Shown: in pieces, positions 44,644-53,931 of the stretch
Position numbering within the stretch: the first letter of the stretch is position 1
Layout: each line of letters starts with the position of its first letter
NCBI GenBank assembly: GCA_016704305.1
Contig: JADJAL010000006.1
Coordinates: forward strand, 124,001 to 188,000
Direction of reading: 5' to 3'
Source of the DNA: Haliea sp.
GTDB taxonomy: Bacteria; Pseudomonadota; Gammaproteobacteria; Pseudomonadales; Halieaceae
Length of the DNA: 64,000 nt
Notes under the pieces: model-generated
Seen by the model: only the letters and a program-made list of their open reading frames with translations
The model's database searches: none
Told to the model about the DNA's origin: nothing
Position numbers and translations under genes: made by a program

Positions 44644-45666
44644 ATGTACGAACTTTATTATAAATTTACGGCTGAACCCTTCAGGCTCAGTCCCGACCAT
44701 AGATTCTGTTTCGAACACAAAAGCTATGGCAAGGCGCGCGCGTACATGGCATACGCGTTTAAGCGCGCGGAAGGTTTCGTGATGATTACCGGCAGGCCAG
44801 GTACTGGTAAAACGACCTTAATTGGAGAGTTGGTCGAAAGTCTTTCCAGGGATAAGGTAGTCACCGCGAATCTGGTCTGCACGCAATTGCAAGCCGACGA
44901 TTTACTGAAAACCGTGGCTTATAGTTTTGGCATCAGCCCGGCGCAGGTCGGAAAGGCTGAACTGCTGCAACGTCTTAACATTTTGTTACATCGGTGGCAC
45001 AGGGAAGGTCGGCGTGCACTTCTAGTCGTGGACGAGGCACAGGATCTCTCATCCTCAGCTATGGAGGAACTGCGCTTACTGACCAATATTCAGTTTGGCG
45101 GTCAGCCGCTCTTGCAGATTTTTTTGTTAGGGCAACCTGAATTAAGGGATTTGATACTTTCACCTGAAATGGAGCAGGTTCATCAGCGCATCGTGGCTGC
45201 AAGCCACATTGAAGGCCTGGAGGAGAATGAGACGGAAGCGTATGTGATACACCGTCTATCCGTGGTCGGTTGGCAGGGCAATCCAGCTATCGACAGGGCG
45301 ATCTTCCCCTACATTCACAAGTTCAGCGAAGGGGTGCCCCGCCGTATCAACCTGATATGTAGCCGTCTGTTCCTTTTGGGTAGTGTGGAGGAGCGCCAGG
45401 TCATTAGTGTCGCCGATGTGCGTGTAGTTATTGGCGAACTACAAGCTGAAAATCTCGCTGCAGGAACAGGAATTTCACAAGCCGACTTCCATAGCACCGC
45501 TGAGCCGCAGTGGGCGCCAGTTCCTGTGAGCGAATCGCTGATGGTGCCATCCTTGCCGCCGCTGCAGGCGACAAACACCCCTGAGTTTGTAGTGGTCGAG
45601 GAAACAGTACCCGATCAACAACCCGTCGAAGAAAAAAAAAAGACATTCCACGCCTTGAGCCACTGA
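44644..45666 (+). CDS. XrtA/PEP-CTERM system-associated AAA ATPase
   Basis: 340 residues from the ATG at 44644 (an earlier in-frame ATG at 44584 lacks similarity). The core is ExeA-like: YYKFTAEPFRLSPDHRF, Walker A ITGRPGTGKTTLIGELVES, Walker B LLVVDEAQDLS, LLGQPELRD and a late arginine region GVPRRINLICSR. After residue 300 comes a Pro/Thr/Glu-rich linker ending EEKKK. The frame closes 25 bases after an A10-G run, but a minus-one shift there leads into the OmpA-domain frame, giving a 708-residue fusion. It is the first gene of the core XrtA operon. Confidence 0.9.
   Translation: MYELYYKFTAEPFRLSPDHRFCFEHKSYGKARAYMAYAFKRAEGFVMITGRPGTGKTTLIGELVESLSRDKVVTANLVCTQLQADDLLKTVAYSFGISPAQVGKAELLQRLNILLHRWHREGRRALLVVDEAQDLSSSAMEELRLLTNIQFGGQPLLQIFLLGQPELRDLILSPEMEQVHQRIVAASHIEGLEENETEAYVIHRLSVVGWQGNPAIDRAIFPYIHKFSEGVPRRINLICSRLFLLGSVEERQVISVADVRVVIGELQAENLAAGTGISQADFHSTAEPQWAPVPVSESLMVPSLPPLQATNTPEFVVVEETVPDQQPVEEKKKTFHALSH
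45632..45642 (+). promoter_or_regulatory. A10-G slippery tract between ATPase and OmpA frames
   Basis: Ten A residues then G; the zero frame reads AAA AAA AAG, a match to the dnaX-type A-AAA-AAG heptamer. A minus-one shift at this point leads straight into GAC ATT CCA in the next frame, which stays open to 46769. A length error or transcriptional slippage would give the same result. A weak ACGCC/GGCGT stem downstream is not convincing. Confidence 0.5.
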
Positions 45667-45728
45667 ATAACACCGACCCGGAAAGCGCGTCAGGAATTAC
45701 CGGCGTCACAGCAGTTCGCTTTGAATTT

Positions 45729-46769
45729 GTGGCGGAGAACGACCTGGAGACCGACCAATCAGCAGGCGAGGACATGGCTGATCTCGATGATCGCTTGCCA
45801 GGCTCGGATGACAATGAAAACCGGCTTGTTACAACCAGCGCAGGCGCAGTGGAGTCTGCCCTGCCGCGCAGGCGGTTAATCGTAATGAGCTTCGTTGCGA
45901 TTGTGGCGATAACGCTGATTTTGCTGATGAAGACCTGTTTCGTATCGCCCGATGAACAGGGATTTCGGGATATGACGGATAGCGCGCCTGTGTTCGATGA
46001 GGATGCTCACGGCGCGGGTGGCAGTATAGTGGTCCAGGACGCTGGCGAGGTGCCAGTATCCGATCGTGTCGAACAGCAATCAGGACAAGCGGCAACCCTG
46101 GATGGCACCCAGGCCAGTGTTGCAGTCAAGGCCAGTCGAGAGGTCCCGCCTCGTGTTGGCGGCAAGGCTAAATCGGACGCATCCCGGGGTGCGCCAAACC
46201 TTGATATTTCAGACAGTCAACAAAGGCTGGCGCCGATAATCGTAACGGCAGCACGACGTCCCATTCCGGTTGCTTATGCAATCTCGCCAGAACAGGTTGA
46301 GCCGATTGATTCGCTAAAGCGAGTCCGTCCGTCGTATGTGGGTGAGGCAGGCATCGCCGATGGCTCATCTCATGAAGAACGCGACCAGGTGTCCACTGAA
46401 GCCGCGTTGGCGCAGGAACGGCAAGAGACAATTTTGATTTCGTTTCCCTTCGACAGCGATGATCTCATTCCGGACTCGCACCTCGCGCTCGACAGAGCTG
46501 CGACGATGCTGCGCGACAATGCATCGAGCGTGGCCTCGATTACCGGGTTCACGGACAACCAGGGTGACACCCAGTACAACCTGGTTTTGTCACGCAAGCG
46601 TGCTATTGCTGTTGAGCAATATTTGGTAGGAGCGGGTATTGAGCGCGACAGATTGCGCGTTGAAGGACGCGGCGTGTTGACCGACCCCATCGAAGCGCAG
46701 AGCGCGGGAGAAGAGGGTGCTATGGAACCATACCGCATTGTGCGAATAAAACTGGGTAGCGATGGGTAA
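45729..46769 (+). CDS. Membrane-anchored OmpA-like domain, frameshifted extension of the XrtA ATPase
   Basis: The frame is open from the A10-G tract (45642); an isolated start at the GTG at 45729 is possible but has no RBS. It holds a transmembrane helix (LIVMSFVAIVAITLILLMKT), a periplasmic linker and a C-terminal OmpA-like peptidoglycan-binding domain (ILISFPFDSDDLIPDSHLALDR, ITGFTDNQGDTQYNLVLSRKR, RLRVEGRGV). Being fused in the second frame to the ATPase, it would anchor the ATPase to the wall. Stand-alone expression is less likely than fusion. Confidence 0.75.
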   Translation: MAENDLETDQSAGEDMADLDDRLPGSDDNENRLVTTSAGAVESALPRRRLIVMSFVAIVAITLILLMKTCFVSPDEQGFRDMTDSAPVFDEDAHGAGGSIVVQDAGEVPVSDRVEQQSGQAATLDGTQASVAVKASREVPPRVGGKAKSDASRGAPNLDISDSQQRLAPIIVTAARRPIPVAYAISPEQVEPIDSLKRVRPSYVGEAGIADGSSHEERDQVSTEAALAQERQETILISFPFDSDDLIPDSHLALDRAATMLRDNASSVASITGFTDNQGDTQYNLVLSRKRAIAVEQYLVGAGIERDRLRVEGRGVLTDPIEAQSAGEEGAMEPYRIVRIKLGSDG

Positions 46770-46985
46770 AAGTTTGCACTCTATCACCCAACAGATGGTA
46801 TACATGACGTAGCGGAAAGTGTTGAAATAGTGCAAGGCGACACCTTGGCAAAAGGTGCGACTGAACGAACCAAGATATCTATGTGACGTTGTTCACAATG
46901 TACGTCCGGTATGTGATTTCGACTAATGGGCGCGTGATAAAATCTGAAGACCAAGACGGGTGATCGTAAACCCAAGGAGAGATAT
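46770..46985. promoter_or_regulatory. Intergenic region upstream of the export gene
   Basis: Includes the CRP/Vfr-type site in the next entry and a possible -10 (GATAAA, near 46938) before the AAGGAG RBS of the export gene. A promoter here is inferred. Confidence 0.4.
46882..46897 (+). promoter_or_regulatory. CRP/Vfr-type binding site
   Basis: TGTGA, six bases, TCACA: an exact match to the CRP consensus half-sites. It lies 89 bases before the export gene's start, so cAMP-dependent control of the operon is possible. Confidence 0.5.
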
Positions 46986-47642
46986 ATGATCAACAATAAT
47001 ATCGCATACCTGAATGCTTCCTCATCACTGCAAAGATTGTGCACTGGAATAGCAGTGTTTTTATTGCTGCTATGCACAGCGTGCAGTTCTACGCCTTACC
47101 CAGCGGTACCCGATGCCCAGCGGAATGTAGAAGTTGATTATGACTATATTTTGGCGCCCGGTGATTCGGTATCCATTTTCGTTTGGGGTAACGAAGAGCT
47201 GAGTTCAAATGGCACGGTTCGGCCCGACGGCAAGCTGACGACTCACCTCGTGGAGGATCTGCAGGCAGCCGGCAAAACATCGACGCAGTTGGCTCGCGAT
47301 ATTGAGGTTGCTTATGCGGAGTATGTTCGTCAGCCAGTGGTCAGTGTCATAGTGAGTGGTTTTGTCGGTGTGCCCGACCAGACCGTAAGAGTTGTTGGCG
47401 AGGCCACAAATCCCAAGCGCATACCCTATAGAAAGTACATGACTTTGCTTGATCTCATGATTGACGTGAACGGCTTGACTGAATATGCCGACGGAAACAA
47501 ATCTGTGCTGATTCGGATGGTCGATGGTCAACAAGTGACCTATAGCTTGCGCTTGGATGACCTGCTCATGGATGGTGATATCACCGCTAACTTGTCCCTC
47601 ATGCCGGGCGATGTGTTAATCGTTGCAGAATCCTGGTTTTAG
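46986..47642 (+). CDS. XrtA-associated polysaccharide export protein (Wza-like)
   Basis: 218 residues; strong RBS AAGGAG. A lipoprotein-like signal (LLLLCTACSS, Cys) is followed by the polysaccharide export domain (YDYILAPGDSVSIFVWG, NGTVRPDGKLTTHLVEDLQAAGKTS) and a SLBB-type domain (VRVVGEATNPKRIPYRKYMTLLDLMIDVNGLTEYADG). It forms the outer-membrane channel for the polysaccharide. The length is shorter than Wza, as is usual for the exosortase variant. It starts the chain-length and kinase block. Confidence 0.92.
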   Translation: MINNNIAYLNASSSLQRLCTGIAVFLLLLCTACSSTPYPAVPDAQRNVEVDYDYILAPGDSVSIFVWGNEELSSNGTVRPDGKLTTHLVEDLQAAGKTSTQLARDIEVAYAEYVRQPVVSVIVSGFVGVPDQTVRVVGEATNPKRIPYRKYMTLLDLMIDVNGLTEYADGNKSVLIRMVDGQQVTYSLRLDDLLMDGDITANLSLMPGDVLIVAESWF

Positions 47643-47677
47643 AGGCGTAGTCAAGTTGGGCTAAGGGGAAACAGCTG

Positions 47678-49296
47678 ATGCAGGAACTTCTTGCGCAAGT
47701 ATTTTCGTATGTTTGGGGCGTCTGGCGGCATCGCTGGTTGGCTCTGGCAACTGCCTGGGTGGTCGCCATTGCGGGCTGGATATGGGTTTGGCAGATGCCT
47801 GAGGCCTATGTGGCGAAGGCCAGGATTTACGTTGATACGAACAGTTTGTTACGACCGCTGCTGGAAGGTCTGACGATTCAGCCGGATACCGATGATCGCA
47901 TTGGTTTGCTGAGTAGAACGCTACTCAGCCGTCCCAATATCGAAAAGCTGATGCGGATGACGGACCTTGATCTTCAGGTAACTACAGCCAAGGAAAAGGA
48001 CAAACTCCTCAATGATCTGATGGAATCAATCGATTTCACGGGAGGAACGCTTGATACGTCGTTGTACTCTATTCGCGTGGAAGATCCCGACAGGGATACA
48101 GCGAAGCGCATTGCGCAAGCGCTGATCACCGTCTTCATTGAGAGCTCATTGAGTGGCAAGCGTGAGGATGCTTCCGGTTCTTTGGGCTTTCTGGACAATC
48201 AGATTAAAGCCTATGAGCAGCGTTTGGTCGCGGCAGAAAACCTCGCGGCGGATTTCAAGCAAAAGAACGTCGACATACTCGGTAGCCAGGGCGGGTTTTA
48301 CGCTAACCTGAACAGCCAGAAGTCCAAACTCAACCAAGCGCGAATGATGCTGAAAGAGGAAGAAAACCGGGCGATTGAACTGCAGCGGCAAATTGACGGG
48401 GAAGACCCATTATATGATCCTTTGTTCATTTCCGAAGCGCCGATTACTACCGGAAATTCAGCAATCAGCGAGCCGCAGACGCCGCTGGATAAGCAAATCG
48501 TTTCGGTGCAGGAGATTTTGAATTCCCTGACGATGAAGTATACGCCTCGCCATCCTGAACTGCGCCAACTGTGCAATTTGCTGTAGCAGCTGCTGGTGCA
48601 AAAAATGTGCAGGATGCCAAGCTTGTTGCAGAGTACCGAGCCAAGTTGCAGAAATCGAGAGCTGGGGCGGGTGATGGTGGTGGCCCCCCGGTAGCAGGCC
48701 TTACGAGCAGTCCTGTGTACCTTGCGATGCGTCAGGAGTTGGCTGAAACCAATGGCAAGATCGCTGCGCTAAAAGCGCGTGTTACAGCGTATGAAGCCGG
48801 CGTCGCTGATCTGGAAGAAAAAGTTACTACTATTCCGAAGATCGAGGGGCAACTTAACCAGTATATTCGTAACCGCGATATTTTGAATGTTCAGCACGCC
48901 GAGTTGATGCAGAAACGTGAGTTGGCGCGGTTGGGACAGGATGTCGAGGAAAAAGCCGGTGACGTGACCTTTCGCGTGATCGATCCTCCCTACGTTCCCT
49001 TAAAGCCCAGCGAGCCGGATAAGCTGTTGTTGAATGCTGTGGTATTGGGAGCAGCGATTGTCGCGGGGGTGAGCGTCAGCTTGTTAATCTCCTTGATATA
49101 TCCTGTTATTTTCGACGTGCGGACACTGATGGCGATTACCGGATTGCCAGTTTTGGGGGCGGTCACTGTAAACATCCACAGCGATCAGAAGCGCAAAGAG
49201 CGTTACGGGACGCTGGTCTTTATGTCCCTCAGTGTGTGTCTGCTGCTGGTCTTTGTGGGGATGGCCGTGGGGCAAAGCGACTTGCTTGCGAGCTGA
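47678..49296 (+). pseudogene. XrtA polysaccharide chain-length determinant (Wzz/GNVR), frameshifted
   Basis: Repaired length about 539 residues. The first frame (47678 to about 48570) has the N-terminal helix (WLALATAWVVAIAGWIWVWQMPE), AKARIYVDTNSLLRPLLEGL and coiled-coil regions. The second (from 48571) has the long coiled coil, RVIDPPYVPLKPSEPDKLL, two C-terminal helices and a short tail. One base is missing at about 48565-48572 (CAACTGTGC). The GNVR domain sets polysaccharide chain length together with the tyrosine kinase downstream. Both frames look conserved, so a recent lesion or error is likely. Confidence 0.82.
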
Positions 49297-49353
49297 GCAA
49301 TAGCCCTTGCAGAAAAATAACGACAACCTGAATGCAAATGAGCAGGATCAGTC

Positions 49354-50406
49354 ATGAGTATCATTGAAAAGGCGGTCAACGCACTAGGTAAGGGAAAGGA
49401 TTCCGGGCGTGGCAATGCCGACCAAGCAGGCACTGGCGCGGAAGGTGCAGATCTCGCGAATACTGTGCAGAGAGCAGAGAGTGGCCCTGTAGTAAATAAT
49501 CCTGTCAATGCCGGGGATTCTTTACACGTGGGCGATCCTGGATCCGCGGCTTATTTCGCCGAATCACAGAGCGAGGCGGAAGTGGTCACGGACACTGAAT
49601 TAGTTAGCCCAGACCCGGCCAACATGGTGAAAATTCCATTTAAGGAATTGCGGGAATTGGGGATGCTGACCCCCGCTATACCGCGTAGCGCGATTGCAGA
49701 AGAATACCGAACCATCAAGCGCCCGTTACTGGTGAACATCGCAGGGGATGCGGTGACGCCGGCAATCCCGCACGGCAATCTAATTATGGTGACGAGCGCG
49801 CTTGAGGGCGACGGTAAGACTTTCAGCTCCATTTGTTTAGCTTTAAGTATTGCAATGGAACGTGAAAAAAACGTGCTTTTTGTAGACGCCGATACTGCAA
49901 AAGCCGAAGCCGGGCGCATGTTGGGGGTGCCCTCGACCAGTCCCGGTTTGATCGATGTACTGGAAAACGAAAACGCCCGGGTGTCGGATTTTATATTGCC
50001 GACCAATGTTGAAAAGCTGCGAATTCTCCCTGCGGGTGGCCTGCATACTCACGCCAATGAACTACTGGCCAGCGCCAGAATGCACAAGCTGATGCTGCAA
50101 CTGTCGGAGGAAGACCCCAATCGTGTGATCGTATTCGATTCTCCCCCGCTGCTGCTGACCACTGAAGCAGCTGTACTGGCGAGTTTCATGGGCCAAATCG
50201 TTTTTGTTGTGAGCTCGGATTCAACGCCGCAGCACGCGGTTACGCAGGCCATAGAGCATATTGGTGAAGACAAGATGGTAGGCATGTTGCTCAATCGGGC
50301 TCGCAAAAGAACCAATCCCTATTCTTACTACACCTATGAATATCGTGGTGGCCCGTATGGTTACGGCCACAGGAGCGAAGAGTCCTCTTCAGGGGCGGGG
50401 AACTAG
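49354..50406 (+). CDS. XrtA-associated tyrosine autokinase (BY-kinase)
   Basis: 350 residues. ParA-like ATPase domain: VTSALEGDGKTFSSICLALSIAME (Walker A variant), VLFVDADTAKAEAGRMLG, IVFDSPPLLLTTE. Tyrosine-rich C-terminus (NPYSYYTYEYRGGPYGYGHR), the autophosphorylation cluster. The first 100 or so residues are an acidic, Ala/Gly-rich leader without homology. It controls the chain-length protein just upstream. The paired phosphatase is at 20899-21390. Confidence 0.93.
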   Translation: MSIIEKAVNALGKGKDSGRGNADQAGTGAEGADLANTVQRAESGPVVNNPVNAGDSLHVGDPGSAAYFAESQSEAEVVTDTELVSPDPANMVKIPFKELRELGMLTPAIPRSAIAEEYRTIKRPLLVNIAGDAVTPAIPHGNLIMVTSALEGDGKTFSSICLALSIAMEREKNVLFVDADTAKAEAGRMLGVPSTSPGLIDVLENENARVSDFILPTNVEKLRILPAGGLHTHANELLASARMHKLMLQLSEEDPNRVIVFDSPPLLLTTEAAVLASFMGQIVFVVSSDSTPQHAVTQAIEHIGEDKMVGMLLNRARKRTNPYSYYTYEYRGGPYGYGHRSEESSSGAGN

Positions 50407-50408
50407 GA

Positions 50409-51905
50409 ATGAGATCATGGCGTACATGCATCGGTTCAAGGGCGCTGCCTGTGATGGTGGCGTGTTCGTTGCCCGCCAGCGGGTTCGCGGCCGAATTCAC
50501 TACCAGTGCGGCCGTGGCGCCGAGCATCGCCTATACGGACAATGTGTGCCTGAGCGATAAAAACAAGCAGGATGCCTGGGTGGGCCTGCTGACGCCTTCG
50601 GGTTCGATAAAAGGCGATGGTAATAAGGCGGATTTTGATATCAGAGGATCCGTTCAATTCAATACACTCACGGACAGCCAACTCAGAGATGACAATTGTG
50701 CGGGTGGCTCAGTAGGGAATCGCGAGCAATTTGCCCCCGCTGTTGACGCGAGAGGCACAGCGATAGTGATAGACGACTGGCTGAAATTCAACGCAACCGG
50801 CCGAGCAAATCAAAATGAAGCGTCACCCTTTATTGGTGGCGGCGGGGATTCACTCGACGGCAATGGCAATACCAATACCTATTATCGGTATTCGCTCGGT
50901 CCTGTTTTGTCCCGGCGACTCAAAGATGTTGCCACCTACAACCTGCGGTACACCTATGACGAAGTGATCAATACGCAGGATGAGGTGAGTGACAGCACCA
51001 GTGATTCGTGGGCGACGAACCTGGAGGGCGGCAAATCCTCACAGATTTCCTGGAATCTGTTCGGTAACTATAGAGAGGTGTCATACAGCGATGATGACCT
51101 CGTTAGCAACAATAACAATAATGGGAATGCACAGCCGCGTCAGGATACAGAACTCAAATCAGCCGGGTTGGAACTTGGCTATCAAATAAACCGCGATTGG
51201 CAAGTGAATGGTACATCTGGCTACGAGTGGAATGATTACCAGACCTATAACGATGAAGACACGTCCGGCATAATTTGGGATGCCGGTGTACGGTGGACAC
51301 CCTCCGCACGTACCACAGTCAGTGCAGGTATAGGTGAGCGTGCTTTCGGTACGACGCCGCGATTGAGTATTTCACATAAACACAAACGCAGTACATTCTC
51401 CGCCACCTACAAAAAGTCGATTACCTTTGGTCGCGACATCCTAACTGAAGGCAACGATTTTAATCAGAATGTTGGCAATTTCTCTTCCCTCAATTCCCAG
51501 AGCCCTATAATTGACGAGCGTTTTACCCTTGGCTACATGTATAGCGGGCGACGTGCGAGTATCAATTTTGTTGGCAGTCACTCGGATCAAACGCAGGAAG
51601 ACAACGGGTTGAAATCCACGTTTGATAACCTGGCGTTGACGTATGCTCCGCTGGTACCACGACCTTACTCCTTGTCGGGCACAGTGGGCTGGAATAATTC
51701 TGATCCGCGTTCACAGTTTGATGTCCCCAGTGCGGATTTGTCGGACAGTTACGAGGCGTGGACGACCGATGTGACGTTGGGTCGGACGTTAAATAATCGC
51801 ATGAATGTGTCGCTGAATTACCGTTACACAGACCAGCAATCCGACAGTTCTTTCAACGAATACCAGGAAAACAGAGTCATGGCGACTCTCAATATTAGCC
51901 TGTAG
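50409..51905 (+). CDS. PEP-CTERM system-associated outer-membrane protein
   Basis: 498 residues. A signal peptide ends at ASGFAAEF. The mature part has alternating beta-strand patterns with aromatic ends typical of an outer-membrane barrel (RYSLGPVLSRRLKD, NLRYTYDEVI, TLGYMYSGRRASINFV, YRYTDQQSDSSF), ending RVMATLNISL. It is the usual barrel protein of exosortase A loci, thought to help export polysaccharide; the precise role is unknown. It is two bases after the kinase. Confidence 0.9.
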   Translation: MRSWRTCIGSRALPVMVACSLPASGFAAEFTTSAAVAPSIAYTDNVCLSDKNKQDAWVGLLTPSGSIKGDGNKADFDIRGSVQFNTLTDSQLRDDNCAGGSVGNREQFAPAVDARGTAIVIDDWLKFNATGRANQNEASPFIGGGGDSLDGNGNTNTYYRYSLGPVLSRRLKDVATYNLRYTYDEVINTQDEVSDSTSDSWATNLEGGKSSQISWNLFGNYREVSYSDDDLVSNNNNNGNAQPRQDTELKSAGLELGYQINRDWQVNGTSGYEWNDYQTYNDEDTSGIIWDAGVRWTPSARTTVSAGIGERAFGTTPRLSISHKHKRSTFSATYKKSITFGRDILTEGNDFNQNVGNFSSLNSQSPIIDERFTLGYMYSGRRASINFVGSHSDQTQEDNGLKSTFDNLALTYAPLVPRPYSLSGTVGWNNSDPRSQFDVPSADLSDSYEAWTTDVTLGRTLNNRMNVSLNYRYTDQQSDSSFNEYQENRVMATLNISL

Positions 51906-51916
51906 GAAAAGCTGCC

Positions 51917-53059
51917 ATGGGCGAATATTTTGGGTCGGGGCAGATTCTGTGCATCGTCGGTGCCCGGCCCAATTTTATGAAGATTGCGCCTATCATGCGC
52001 GCCTTCGCACAGCCTGAATCGCTTCTCTCCGCCACATTGTTGCACACCGGGCAACACTATGACGCAGCGATGAAGCATGCGTTTTTTGACCAGTTGAATA
52101 TCCCTGAACCGGATGTCGACCTGGGAGTCGGGTCAGGCTCCCACGCACAACAGACGGCAGATATCATGAAGCGCTTTGAGCCTGTGCTGGACGCGTCGCC
52201 GCCCCGCGCCGTGCTGGTGGTCGGTGATGTCAATTCCACAATCGCCTGTGCGCTTGTCGCTGTAAAGAAAGGTATTCCCGTTATACATGTCGAGGCGGGT
52301 TTGCGCAGCGGCGATCGCAGCATGCCCGAGGAGATTAACCGCATTCTCACAGACCAGCTGTCGGATTTGCTGTTTATCACAGAAGCGGAAGCGGCAGGCA
52401 ATCTGGCGCGCGAAGGAATTGCCGCGGAAAAGGTGCATTTCGTGGGCAATGTGATGATCGATTCACTGCGCTACAACCTGCACAAAGCGGTGCCCGCCAG
52501 TGTGACGTTGGCCAAGGCAAACTGTGGCGCTACCGGTAATTCTGTTGCCGGCTATGGCCTGGTGACGCTGCACCGGCCGTCTAATGTGGATGATCCCGTT
52601 ACGCTTGCACGCTTGCTGACGGTGCTGGCAAAAATCAGTCTGCGTACGCCACTGTTGTTCCCGATACACCCGCGCACGGAGTCGCGTATCGCAGCCGCGG
52701 GTCTGGAAGGCCTGTTGAGGAGCTCTGCCATCACCACCATTGGACCGCAGGGCTATCTGGAAATGTTGGGATTGATGAAGGATGCGCGCGTCGTGCTCAC
52801 CGACTCGGGTGGAATACAAGAAGAGACAACGGCTCTGGGCGTTCCTTGCATTACACTGCGCGACAACACCGAACGCCCGATTACTGTTACACAGGGCACC
52901 AATACGGTAGTGGGTACCGATGTCGATGCGATACTGCAGTGCTATGGGGACGTGATGCAAACGGGCGGGAAGGTCGGCCGCATTCCCGATCTGTGGGATG
53001 GTGAGAGCGCACAGCGTATCGTCAGAACTATCAACACCTGGGCCAGTGGCAAACTCTGA
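51917..53059 (+). CDS. wecB: UDP-GlcNAc 2-epimerase (non-hydrolysing)
   Basis: 380 residues. Features of the WecB fold: VGARPNFMKIAPIMRAF, GDVNSTIACALVAVKKGIPVIHVEAGLRSGDRSMPEEINRILTD, LHRPSNVDD, GPQGYLEMLGLMKDARVVLTDSGGIQEET and CITLRDNTERPIT. It makes UDP-ManNAc from UDP-GlcNAc. ManNAc would be a further sugar for the polysaccharide. The stop overlaps the start of the deacetylase by one base (TGATG). Confidence 0.93.
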   Translation: MGEYFGSGQILCIVGARPNFMKIAPIMRAFAQPESLLSATLLHTGQHYDAAMKHAFFDQLNIPEPDVDLGVGSGSHAQQTADIMKRFEPVLDASPPRAVLVVGDVNSTIACALVAVKKGIPVIHVEAGLRSGDRSMPEEINRILTDQLSDLLFITEAEAAGNLAREGIAAEKVHFVGNVMIDSLRYNLHKAVPASVTLAKANCGATGNSVAGYGLVTLHRPSNVDDPVTLARLLTVLAKISLRTPLLFPIHPRTESRIAAAGLEGLLRSSAITTIGPQGYLEMLGLMKDARVVLTDSGGIQEETTALGVPCITLRDNTERPITVTQGTNTVVGTDVDAILQCYGDVMQTGGKVGRIPDLWDGESAQRIVRTINTWASGKL

Positions 53060-53931
53060 TGCGCGAGGTACAACGACCACGCAGTTCAGGTGTCGTCAAT
53101 GCGATGACAGTGGATGTGGAAGACTATTTCCAGGTGTCGGCATTTGAAGCGCATGTCGGTAAGTCGCAATGGGAGACATGGCCGCTGCGGGTCGAGGATA
53201 ACACGCTGCGCATTCTGGACCTGTTCGCCACGCACGGTGTTCGAGGCACCTTTTTTACCCTGGGCTGGGTCGCAGAGCGTTTCCCAAACCTTGTAAAGAG
53301 AATCGTCAAAGAGGGACATGAAATCGCCAGCCATGGCTGGGAGCATGTGCGCGTCAATACGCAGACGCCAGAGGCTTTCGCACAGGATGTCGAACGCACG
53401 CGCAAGTTGCTGCAGGATTTAAGCGGTGAACCTGTACTCGGCTACCGTGCCGCCAGCTATTCGATTGGCGCCAGCGAATCCTGGGCATGGGAGAAACTTG
53501 CGGAGGCAGGGCATAGGTACAGTTCCAGTATTGTGCCGATCCGGCATGATCTCTACGGTATACCTGGCGCTCCCCGATTTGTGTTCGACGCGGTGGATAA
53601 CCGCCTGATGGAGATACCCATCACGACGGTCTCGCTGGCCGGTCGCAATATTAATTGTGGCGGTGGTGGATGGTTTCGATTATTTCCCTATGCGTTTTCC
53701 CGGTGGGCCATGTCGCACGTCAATAATGTAGACGGGCAGGCGGGAATATTTTACTTCCACCCGTGGGAAATTGACCCACAGCAGCCGCGGCCGGATGGGC
53801 TGGGGATGCGAACCCGATTTCGACACTATCTCAACCTGGATCGAACCTATGCGCGACTGGAGCGATTGCTCGGCGATTTTCGCTGGGGACGCATGGACGA
53901 GATATTCCTGCCGCAGGAGACTCGGCAGTGA
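53059..53931 (+). CDS. XrtA system polysaccharide deacetylase
   Basis: 290 residues. NodB-like fold: AMTVDVEDYFQVSAF (metal Asp), THGVRGTFFTLGWVAERFP, EIASHGWEHVRV (His-x3-His type) and FYFHPWEIDPQQPRP. It removes N-acetyl groups from GlcNAc or related sugars of the polysaccharide. Four bases overlap with the FemAB gene, a coupling usual for exosortase A loci. Confidence 0.92.
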   Translation: MREVQRPRSSGVVNAMTVDVEDYFQVSAFEAHVGKSQWETWPLRVEDNTLRILDLFATHGVRGTFFTLGWVAERFPNLVKRIVKEGHEIASHGWEHVRVNTQTPEAFAQDVERTRKLLQDLSGEPVLGYRAASYSIGASESWAWEKLAEAGHRYSSSIVPIRHDLYGIPGAPRFVFDAVDNRLMEIPITTVSLAGRNINCGGGGWFRLFPYAFSRWAMSHVNNVDGQAGIFYFHPWEIDPQQPRPDGLGMRTRFRHYLNLDRTYARLERLLGDFRWGRMDEIFLPQETRQ

